Source: Phorcus lineatus (lineage: Eukaryota > Mollusca > Gastropoda > Trochida > Trochidae). From it: a stretch of DNA of 64,000 nucleotides. The translations under genes were made by a program, and so were the position numbers. The stretch's first letter is position 1. Each line of letters starts with the position of its first letter. Shown piece after piece: positions 15,101-27,100 of the stretch. The stretch lies in the NCBI GenBank assembly GCA_921293015.1, contig OV121096.1:13643000-13706999 (forward strand). Direction: 5' to 3'. The notes beneath the pieces were generated by a model. That model was not told the origin of the DNA. It saw only the letters and a program-made list of their open reading frames with translations, and did not search any database.

Positions 15101-18100
15101 CAAATTTCACAGCACTGTTTCTAAGTGTTGAAATAAAATGAATATGAAAGCAAATATACTTCATGATTTATTTTTGCTGAGATAAAATGTTAAACTAAAA
15201 CAGGACTCGCAACTTTTAAGGAGTGCTGGTTAGTTTTTAAAGTTACCAGCCCTGGTGTGTGGTAGAGTTTTCTGGTAAGTTTCCTACCTTGTGTCTGGTA
15301 GAGTTTTCTGGTAAGTTTCCTACCCTGTGTATGATAAGTAGAGTTCCTCAAACACATTGAAAGAAGAGGAAGTGTTTTGGAGTTTGCTTGAAGTTACCTA
15401 TGTGTCGCCTCTACACTGAGTTGAGATCTTAATCAATCAACATTTTGTAGACCCCAGTAGTTTATTTCATTGATAAGGATTTTGTTGCTGATCTAACAAC
15501 CACATTTCTTCACTATACCACTTTTCATTTTCTGAACAAAGAAACCTTGATATGTAGAGGACTCAGTTTGGAATTGTTCCATGGAAAGACTGCTGAAGTG
15601 TGTTTAACTTGCGCCGACCTTCTAGTCAGAAGTGTCTATGAAGCTAATTATATTTTACTCTTTACATCTCATAGATATTCTTCACCCAGTAACAAAAATT
15701 ACCTTTAACTCATGTCTGTTATGAAACCTAATTAGTTAACATTAGATTTGACCAGATGTAAACCCTTGATTCTGCAATGTGATTTGAACAATTTATGGTA
15801 TTTCAATAATGTGTAATGTGTGCAAGTATTGTAGATGTTGACTTCAATAATTTATACAGTTTTATCCACATTTTGTTCAATTTGCGTTCGATACTTGAAA
15901 ACAGTGTTTGAATTCCGCACATAGATAACACTATCAATGTGTTGGATACAAATTGTCTCCCAATTGTGTAACTCAAGGATATATGAGGATTCACTATAGG
16001 CATTTCTGTTAGAATTTCTGATTGAAAGGTGTATATTAAAATATATTTAAGTTACAGGAAATAAGGAATTTAATAACATTAGTATCCCTATGACACTGTG
16101 CAATGATGAGATATTTAAGTTACAGGAAATAAGGAATTTAATAACATTAGTATCCCTATGACACTGTGCAATGATGAGAATTTGGAACCCAAATATGAAT
16201 GAGTGTTTAGTGGAAGAGAAAGACTGTAACATAATGGACCAACATACTGTCATCCTCTCCAGAAGCAAAAGCCCTTGAAAACTGATTGTTTTGTACACAA
16301 TCCTTACCCTATTTGGAATATAGATTGTTGATTTGGTAACTTGATTGCATCTAAGAAGGGCCACTCCTTTTCTATCTGCTCCTGAAGAACAATAATTCCA
16401 CGACAAATGAAATATGGTGTACTTTGGACATTAATCTTAGATTTGTTGATTCAGTGACCCCAAGGCCTGTAATTATATATTTTTACAACCCGATGAGCTG
16501 AAAAGCAATCATTCTATTTTTCTCTTCCAATAGAAGATTTAAAGAGGAAGGATAACGCATAATTTAAACTATTACAAATTATTATCTGTATTCGTATTAC
16601 TTATAAGACTCAACAGACCCCAAAAATATACACTATAATTCGACTGGTAGGATACCTTTTAAACCACTGTTTCATCGAAGCATGACTCAAGGCTGTGCCC
16701 AGTGTGTGATGTGTTAGTTGTCAGCTGGAACTCCAGCTCTTTGATTTTCTCTGTATCTTAAGTGAATTCAAAAGCCAAAGAGAGGCAATAGCATGACCGA
16801 AAGAATTCATAAATACGATATATTACTGCTTCATGTTATCAATTTTCCTTCTCAGTCGTCATATTCACTTTGATTAGACTGTGACAACCCCTGGAAGCGG
16901 TTTTCTAGGGTGGGTTTATATTAAAAAAGTTGAGAACTTGGGCGTTGAGAGATCCACCACTATTGGAAAACAGCTATTGTTATATCATGTATTTATATCA
17001 AAAATTTCTTTTGTTTCATTTCACTTTCATGACAACTTAGAACTCAAGTGGATGATTTGTTTGTAGTTAACTAACATGTATTGTTATCTAATATAACATC
17101 TTATACCATGTGGCAATGTCTCTTTTAATTTAACAGTCAATGATATAATAACTTACCTGGAGCAAGCGTTAGAAACATCCTATATACTCGTAATCCTAAA
17201 GAATTTTGGTAACCGTTACTCACGATAAACTTTTCAAATGATTGTTACGTCGGTAGAAATGCATGAGCCAAATCTCCTTCTCTTATTTCATTGGTTGAAT
17301 ATATTTCCTACAAGTTCATTGGTTCATAATGATTGAACCTCGTGACAATAAACTAAGTAGCAGTTGAATGCCAAGAGTTACGCCATTATGACAGGATGTT
17401 TGCATAACCTGCTTTGTCACAAGTACACCTTTTTTTCTGAATCAATGAATATACCGGTATGTGCACAGGAAAATCAGCTTAATGATTAGATTGAGAAGGT
17501 AAAAAGATATGTATAACGAACTTTCAGTGAACCTTCATCATTCACAAGAAATACCACACTCAACATTTACTATCTGATGAACTCTCATGGTGGGATTCAC
17601 AACCCCCTTCTGGATCCGCAAATATGGACTATTAGATATTTATTATTCTTAGGGCAAGCTGACTAAGGTTTGGGCAGTGAATATATTCAAATATTTTGAA
17701 TGACTGTATAATTATAGTTGAAGAAAGTTATTTTCAGCAAACCAAACTAATCAAAATGATTTGTAAATTAAATGAAATCCCCCACCATTCGGACAGTTTT
17801 AACACTACCCTTGGGAGTTCCACCTAATCTTTTGGCATGCATCCCTGACTTTAAATATTTATCAAAATGATTTCTGTCATCCACAAACCGTCTGCAGTAA
17901 CTAGTCATGTTTTCTGATATCAATGCTCCAACACTGCCGCATGCGCTGTTACAAAATAATGATGTCACAATCACATTTGTAGGTGTTTGACCCAGAAACA
18001 CCGTTAACAATAAACTGCATGTTTTAAAGATTAATTATTTTGTTATTTGTCTTATGATAATAATGGTTCCTTAGATTCTGTCGGTTAAACTGAAACACAA

Positions 18101-21100
18101 TTTAAGTCATTATGATTGAATATGTGAAGTGTGTGTTCCGTGGTCTGGATTGGACTTGCTTTTCAAGACGTTTTCTTTATGTAAAACAGGCATTAAAGGG
18201 ACTCAGAGTATGTTGAGCCAAATATACAAGTCAAACTTCATAAATGGTATGATTTCATCTAGAAGTAGTGGTTGTTTGTGAAAATTAGCATTTTGATGTG
18301 TGTCAGTTTCGTATAGTGACAATAAACAGATTAAAGTCATGATTTATAATCAGTGGCGCGCACAGATGCTTAAAACGTAATTTTCTAAAATGTATTTAAA
18401 GCAGACACAAAGACATATATGGGTTTGTAGTATCAAGTGGGTCACTTAACTACTATACACGAAAACGGTTCATGGAATGTGGATTTCTTGACATTTTTAT
18501 CGCCGTTTTTCGATAATCATTGAAAACAAGCATGTAGCATATGAAAATACAAATTTAGTGAGTTAATTTCAACTTAACTTAGGTCATAGAATATTTTGGT
18601 TCATTTCTAAGCCACATACAAAAATTTGTAACAAACTCTGTGTCACGTTAACTACAATCTGGATGTAAGACTTAATGTATTATCAAACGCTCAATATACA
18701 CTTTTATATTCACCTGTAGCAGTGTTCAGAAACATTTGACTATTTTCCATGTTTCTCTTTGTTTATAAACACACTTTTAGATGTTTTTATGCTGCCTACA
18801 TTTCCTGAACGGAGAGTTGATATAAAATATTTTGCCAAAGTATTTTATTGAATCTGTTAATTGTATCTCCCGGCAAGAACTTGATTATGAATATTACTGA
18901 AATTTATATGTTTATTCAATGAAGTATATAACATACTAAAAAGAAACATTTTTTAACAAACAGATTGCAGAAATGGCTCTCATCATGACGTAAGCTTCTA
19001 GTCAAAAGTGTCCAAAAGTTTGGGCGACTTCAGGTGTTGAGACTGGTTAATCAGGACTAAACTGTTAATGAATAGTAATTTTACATTCATGCTTGTTTAC
19101 CGATTAGGCTGAAACATCATAGTATTACAATTACATGAAGTGGAATCAATTTCCTTAGCTAAGCTTTATACAATACCAGGACTGATTGAGAGTCTTTGTG
19201 ACTAATAACAAACTAAATGGTAGTTCCAACACTGCACCTGTTGCATTCATCAGTGCTTAACCTTTCACAAAATTAGTGTTTGTTGCACGGGAAGGTCTGG
19301 AGACCAGAGATTGCATGTAGATGACCAGGGTCTGACAGTTTAGTCACCCAACCTCATTACCTTCACATATAGAAGTTTGTCTAGATGAATAATTGAATAT
19401 ATAGACCAGCCCCATGTTAGGGATTTTTGAACATGATAGCAGACTTGAGAGCAACTTAATAAAATTATATGTGTCGCAGTGAGTGAGAGTGGTTTCCAAT
19501 TTTTAATGATCAAGAAGCACAGGAATACTGAGACAAACCTTGAACAGCTGGTGAAAATGGAATTTTTGGTGGCTATTCATTGCTTTATTACTGAGGTATA
19601 TGTATTGGATGTTATTATTGTAAGAACTATTTTAGAAAACAGGTCTACCAACTTGATACAAGGTAGTAAACAATTAATCTATGTTAATGCAATGTACACT
19701 TTCATGTCAGGATGTTATATAGTTACCAACGAGTTGGAGGTGTGCATGAATTAGAACACCTAGGCATGTGTGAATAGTGATCCCGAGACGCGAAGATTTG
19801 AAGAAATACAACTCACGTGCCTAGGTGTTTCAATTCATGCAAGCCGACAACTATGATATGTTGATATCCTTGGCACATTATTATAAATATATTATATATG
19901 CGGTAGGTGACAGAAGCCCCGCACGTGCAGCATGCTGAAATATACATGCATCATAACCGAAAGTATAACCAGTGTAAACATCACCTGAGTAACCACAGAA
20001 AAAAAAAATCTAAATGTAAATTAGGAGATGTTTACCACCGTAGGCGTTTAAGATTTACAAAATTACCATGTATAACTCAATCCTATCACTTTATAACATC
20101 TAAATCATTTGGTCATTTTAATGTCTTCCATATGTCAGCTGGTTTCGTTTGTCTAGTGGTTGGCTCACTGAAGAAAAATTAGGAAGTTACGGGTTCAATA
20201 CCCGGTTGCGACAAAAACATTTATAAATTCTCCTGTTCTAAAATACAAGTTATTTCAAGAATCATCTTCACTATGAGAAACATTTATTTAAAACTTTGAA
20301 CTTGTTCACAGGTGAGTAAGTTAGTTCAACATTAAGTCATTAAACTTACCGCCTGAGCACGAGCAAAATGCGGTGATCAACTTAGTTACTGACCTAAAGA
20401 GAACAATAGAGTTGAATGGTAAAAATGGGGGGATACATTGACTGACGGAGTAAAAAATAACTTGTCTTTAATATAACACATCAATTTTTGCAAAGCATGT
20501 GTTATATATGGACTGCTGATTTTTATCATTCTCTTGTGCTAATGTCCAAATAGAAGTGAAGTTTATTTGCCTTTATGAATAATTAAACATATTTGCCCAT
20601 CAGAACTTAAAGACCAATAGCCTTACTAAATGGGTCATTTTTTTTGGTGTGTTTTCTTTGTCTAAAATGTTCACTTTTTCAACTTTACCCCAAAAGTTGA
20701 GATGTTGTAACCATGAACCTTACACCTAGGGGATCAAAGTTTGTATATTTGCTTCAAACCAGCTTAAAATATACAGAGCTAACTAGCAAACTGAAAAATG
20801 TCCAAAACATAATTATAGAGCAATTATGCAGCTTATCTATAGGTATTTCATTTTATTAAAATAGCACATCGGGTCTGCATCCAATTAAAAACTAACGAGT
20901 TTTGTATTTCAGTGACATGCTCACTTATTTGACATGTAATTTATGTATGTTTTTTTAAGGAAAAATGTTTAAATCAGTATTGATACTCATGTCTGATATC
21001 TGATGGACATGGTTGATGCTAGACAAGATGGACTCCATGTACACAAGTGTATACAGGACAATATAAGGGCGCTCAGTTTAACCCTTATGTACAGGATGTA

Positions 21101-24100
21101 GGGGCATCTCTTAACCAACTCTTAGGTACTGTTGAAAATGTTAGAAAAATAGGGGTATTTTCAACTTATCTGCAAACCAGCCAACACTTTGTTTAATTAT
21201 TTTCTCAAAATGTCTGACTTTTTTTCAAAAACCAGGAATCTAAAACAGTTTTTTGATTATGGCTTGAGGTTTGCTAATTGCTTGGGTGGTGTGGTCATGA
21301 TGGCTTTCCTATATTTGAATGGTTACTTATGGCTTCCCTGTATCTGGAGGGTTACTTATGGCTTCCCATCACCATCAGAATTTATTGTGGCTTCCCTGTA
21401 TCTCAAGGGTTGATAATGGTTGCCCTGTTACTGGAAGGTTGAGAATGGTCTCATTGTTTCTGGAGGAATATTAATAGCTCACCTATATCTGGAGGGTTAA
21501 TGGCTCCTCTGTATCTGGAGGGTTAACAATAACTCCCGGTATCCCGGTATGGTACCCGGAGGAGTCAAAGTTGCTTCCTAGTTTGTTGAGGGTTAATTAT
21601 GCCTTCCCGCTATCTGGAGGTTACTTATGGCTTCCCTGTATCTAGAGGGTTGGTGGTTGCGTCCTAGTATGTTGAGGGTTAATTATGGCTTTCTAGTATC
21701 TGTAAGATTGACAATGGTTTCTTAGTATCTGAAGGGTTCATATTTGCTTCTATGTATCTAGGGTGTTAATTGTGGCTTCCCATTATCTGGACAGTAAAGT
21801 ATGGCTTCCCAATATCTGGAGGGTATCTGGTTAATGATATCTTCCTTGTATGTGGAGGGTTGATGTTATTTTCCTTGTATGTGAAGGGTCAATGTTATCT
21901 TCCTTGTATGTGAAGGGTCAATGTTATCTTCCTTGTATGTGAAGGGTCAATGTTATCTTCCTTGTATGTGAAGGGTCAATGTTATCCTTGTATGTGAGGG
22001 GTCAATGTTATCTTCCTTGTATGTGAAGGGTTAATGTTATCTTCCTTGTATGTGAAGGGTCAATGTTATCTTCCTTTTATGTGAAGGGTTAATGTAATCT
22101 TCCTTGTATGTCAAGGGTCAATGTTATCTTCCTTGTATGTGAAGGGTCAATGTTATCTTCCTTGTATGTCAAGGGTTAATATTATCCTCCTTGTATGTCA
22201 AGGGTCAATGTTATCTTCCTTGTATGTCAAGGGTCAATGTTATCTTCCTTGTATGTCAAGGGTCAATGTTATCTTCCTTGTATGTGAAGGGTCAATGTTA
22301 TCTTCCTTGTATGTGAAGGGTCAATGTCATCTTCCTTGTATGTGAAGGGTCAATGTCATCTTCCTTGTATGTGAAGGGTTGATGTTATCTTCCTTGTATG
22401 TGAAGGGTTGATGTTATTTCCTTGTATGTGAAGGGTCAATGTTATCATCCTTGTATCATGAGGGATTTCATGTAAGATTCCATGTTCCATTCTCGTAGGT
22501 TGGAGTCCCCTATTTGTGTATGCAGTGTCATGTTCTAGTGTGGGGATCTGCTGTGTAGAGAACAACTCCTACAAAATGAGTCATACTCCTTTTGATAACT
22601 TACGTGGTCATTCAATTTGTTTACTTTATTTTATTTTGTTTTGCATACACTGTGGATTTACACACACATGCCATGTCCTACCAGTGAACAGCTGACTATC
22701 AAACAATCTACTGCTAGCACTTTAGAGTGTACACTCATAATAGCAGTCTCAAAATTGATGGAGTTATGAGCACTACAAAACAAGGTCAGTGACTTAGAAT
22801 TGTGTGTGATAAAATTGAAAGTTTGGTGTCTTTATATATCTCAATTCAAATCTGAAATCTTTGTATAAATCATCAGATCATCTGTTGTAAATCTCTGGAT
22901 GCCTAACTTCCTGCCATTTTTGTTTATAAAGGCTAACCTGTTATTTTACAATTATGAATTTTTAGTTATGTACTAGAAAAAATTATATAACGACTGAATC
23001 ATATAATAATGTCAAACATTCAACATTCGTACATCGAATGCAAATTGTTTTTCATTTTCCTAGTGAATTTTTAATTTTGTTGAAATGAATATAGCCTCGG
23101 ATACCCGGGACGGGTTGGTAAAGAGTTGGACCCGTGTACCCATAACATTACCCGAACCTGTTTTGATTACATGACAAATAAGTATTCATTAGAATGTCAA
23201 TGTATGGTATATTTTCATTCACAATGAATTTGCAAGTAGTGCTTGCAATTTGATAACAATGATATTGCGTGAAAAATTGCTTTGATACAAATACTTTAAA
23301 CTGCAGGAAGTCAAAAAGGTATAGTGTGAACAGTACAGCATTCTTTTATTAGATTGGAATCATTGCCAACACCGGTTCACCCACTGTCCACTTCTCATTC
23401 TTGATGATATTTTCTCATAGTTTAACTTAGTGCAGAGACTGTATATTATGTAGTAAACCCCAGTAGTGTACTTACAAGGTTGTTGTTTTTATCCAGAAGT
23501 ATATTTCAATGTACACGGCTCTCGTAACTCGAGCAGGAATAGCTCAATTGATGTTATTTTACAAGCATTTTATGTGTAAAATGATGTAAGATGTTGATAA
23601 ACTATGTTTTGTAAAATCAATTAAATTTGATAAACTATCAAAATGTGCACTCGATTAGAACAGACCTTGCTATTTCAATTTGCCGCAGATAGAAAGCGAT
23701 TCTCATAGCTATCTTTACGTGTCAAATTGTTATTAATTGTATCGTTTTACTACCACGAGAAATAAGGTTTCTGTATAGGAATAACAAACAATTTACTGCA
23801 AACTACTGATGTTAAAACAGGTGCAGGTAAAACACATGTGTAATGTTATGCCATTGTTTGTATGTTGCCCATTGTTTGTTATTTAAATCATTTCACATCG
23901 GCCATTTGCCCCTTCTTTTGCAGGCCAAACTGAGCCAAAGACAATATTCTTCTGGCCTGATGAATAATTCACAATAGTGTTATGACGGGTATCCGGGTCT
24001 TGTCAGGGAATAAGTGGTCGCATAGCCGAGTTGAAAATTTAGGCTCATCCCAGCCCTATTTTCAACACACTTGCATATATCATCAAATCATAATTTATAC

Positions 24101-27100
24101 ATATTGATTTGTGTCCGGGTAACTTACAGTTTCCTTCAAGGTTTCCTCAGTTCATGATTATTATCAAAAGTTACGATGTTGTCTTTTTCTTTTGCCTAAA
24201 AGCTATTTGATAATGAAATAATGTTTTAGATAACAATGTTGTTGAGTGTAATATTGGATGCTAGGATCTGCAAGTAGGTGTGTTGCAGACAGTATAGTGA
24301 TCTGTTTGTGTGATGTTGTGTTGCAGACAGTATTGTGATCTGTTTGTGTGATGTTCTGTTGCAGACAGTATAGTGATCTGTTTGTGTGATGTTGTGTTGC
24401 AGACAGTATAGTGATCTGTTTGTGTGATGTTGTGTTGCAGACAGTATAGTGATCTGTTCGAGTGATGTTGTGTTGCAGACAGTATAGTGATCTGTTTGTG
24501 TGATGTTGTGTTGCAGACAGTATAGTGATCTTTTCGTGTGATGTTGTGTTGCAGACAGTATAGTGATCTGTTTGTGTGATGTTGTGTTGCAGACAGTATA
24601 GTGATCTGTTCGAGTGATGTTGTGTTGCAGACAGTATAGTGATGTGTTCGTGTGATGTTGTGTTGCAGACAGTATAGTGATCTTTTCGTGTGATGTTGTG
24701 TTGCAGACAGTATTGTGATGTATGAGAAGGATCCAGTGTCGGCTGCGGTCAGTCAGGTGTACGGACAGATCAGCTCACAAGATGGCACTGTCTACACGTC
24801 CCATGTCTCTCATGCAGTCAGTGTCATTGAGCAGTGTCTGCAGAAATACACGTAAGATACTTTTAATATCAGGCTGATTCACTTGATTTAATTACAGATT
24901 TTGTTAGATCACTGTCGCTAAAATCATTTTATATTCATTTATTAACTACTAAAATATTTTATTGAGGCACCTTGCAACAATATTTGCTTGTTTATCACCC
25001 TCACAGTGCATGAATTTAGCGTGACATATATATGATTTTGTGCTTAAGATATTGTGGACATAGCATAAGATCGCTCGACTTTGTCACTTCATATCTTTTG
25101 AATGCTGGGGCAGATTTCACATATTTGGCTTCGTTGGAAGTAGCAGAATTTAGATTTTATTAAGAGTCCATTACAGTTGAACTCCTATAATTAAAAATGC
25201 TTTGGACCATTTCAATGATCACAAATTAACAAGGTTTTAAATTATGTGGGTTCCCGATATTCTTGACGGCAGACATCTTTAACAGTGTTTTTTGTCTCAG
25301 TTTTTGTCTCCCATTATGACGTTGGTTGCTGGTAACTTATAAAGGTTCGAATGGAAAGTATGATGTAAACTTGATTTTAATTCGGGCGGCTCAACTCCGT
25401 AAATTCTGAGAAAAAAATCAATACAAAGCTGTAGATGAATAGTTGCTCTTGACGTCAATATAAAGATCATTGCAAAATATGTCTGAAACAAATTTCAAAA
25501 TTATCTAAAAAATCTATATTTCAAACTTTATAACATCATTTAATTACTGAGTGAACAGAGGTAAATTATATACGAAAATTAAGCAAATTTATCACCCTTC
25601 ATTTCACAATAAATTCATACGCATACGCCATCCTAAACAAAGAATATAAATAAGGAAATAGGGTGGTGATAAACCCCAAAAACGTTCCGACCCCCCACAG
25701 TCATCATATTACTACATACTTTATATTAAATTGAAGACAATTTTCTTCTCTTTCAAGTGCTCCCACCCATATTGAAATCTGCCAAAGGGTTCAGATCATA
25801 GGGCTTGCGATATGAGAGTGTGCATATGATATCAGTGCACACGTCTAAGCATACAATAACACATGCATGGCGTGGTAAACTCTTGCAGGAGGGTAGAAGG
25901 AGCCCACAGGCTATTAGCATGGGCTGCAGGAAGTAGGGGAAAACCATGATATTGTTATGCTAATTTTTGGTACAATAGACATGATCCATGTCTGCATAAC
26001 TTTGCGAACATGTACCCTCATTGTTTAGAACAACAATGATACTTGGTAGCTTAGCAACAGCCAGATCATAAATACAAACATTGAACTAACACTACTTGTT
26101 TACGATAATCGTTGGGGATTCACCACTGAGAATGACAGTGCTGGTGAGTTACTACTGGTGAGCAACTCACATTTTGACGGGAGATCATGCAGTGGACACT
26201 AAATTCACGCGGAATATTCAAGCACAGGGGCGTGTATCGCTTAGAAATAGCTTTAGAAAGACATATATACCCATAGACCCTACCCTACTACTATATAAAA
26301 GGAAAGGGATGTAACGACCAAACCACCCCATGCTCGAACAAAGTCAGTTTTCGCATCCAAAATAATTTTTCTGGACAAATTGTTCACTAAGATTCGAAAG
26401 CTAAATTATTTCCCTACAAAACGAGCTATGGATTGTCAAAATCGGGTAATTATTTCAAAAGTTACATGCAACGACGTCCCGAAAATCGCTACCGCCAGAT
26501 TTTCAGGCCAAAATCCCCACTCACGGAAAACAGCAAAAACTCACCGTTTAACATCGTTTATTGATTCCAGCAATGTTGACAACACCAATGGAGAGCTCGA
26601 TTCGATCGGCGACATCGAACTACATGTTCACAATATGAGAACAGCACCTAATTATTGTTTCTACGAGTGCTAGCATACATTTTATCAAAAATCATCTGCT
26701 TTGCTGTTGTCTTGTCTGCCATAACAGTGGCCTTGACATTCATTTGACCTCGTAGCCGCAGCAAATAAGCAACTGAGCGAACTCCGAACTCTGATCGAAC
26801 TCCTCACACTCCTTTCAATACCATGTTTGTAAACATCACAACGTGGTCGAAAAAAGTTTCGGATTTATAGACGTGTCCACCTTACCACAAGCAACTGGAG
26901 CTGTTGTGTTTTGGAAATTAGTCACATATAGTAATTTAAGAGAGCCTTTTTTAGGAGTTTAAATTTTTATGTCTGAATCGGCAAAGGAAAAAACGATTCT
27001 CCAACTCCAGGCGCTTAATTCGAATCATTTCTCTCCGCTGCTGGCAGTGCTGGGAATAATTAATGGACTGATGCCTTCAATTTACCAAGCCTCCATCAGG

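Noticed and set aside
17768-18010. 80-codon minus-strand frame ([18 protein letters not shown])
   Set aside because: Looks somewhat protein-like but has no recognised family, no splice context and lies in a FLAD1 intron; kept only as an unexplained frame.
20140-20212. Functional tRNA gene
   Set aside because: A- and B-boxes are present but the acceptor and anticodon stems do not pair properly.
22121-22345. 74-codon repetitive frame ([10 protein letters not shown] type)
   Set aside because: The 29-base minisatellite read through three phases; no gene signs.
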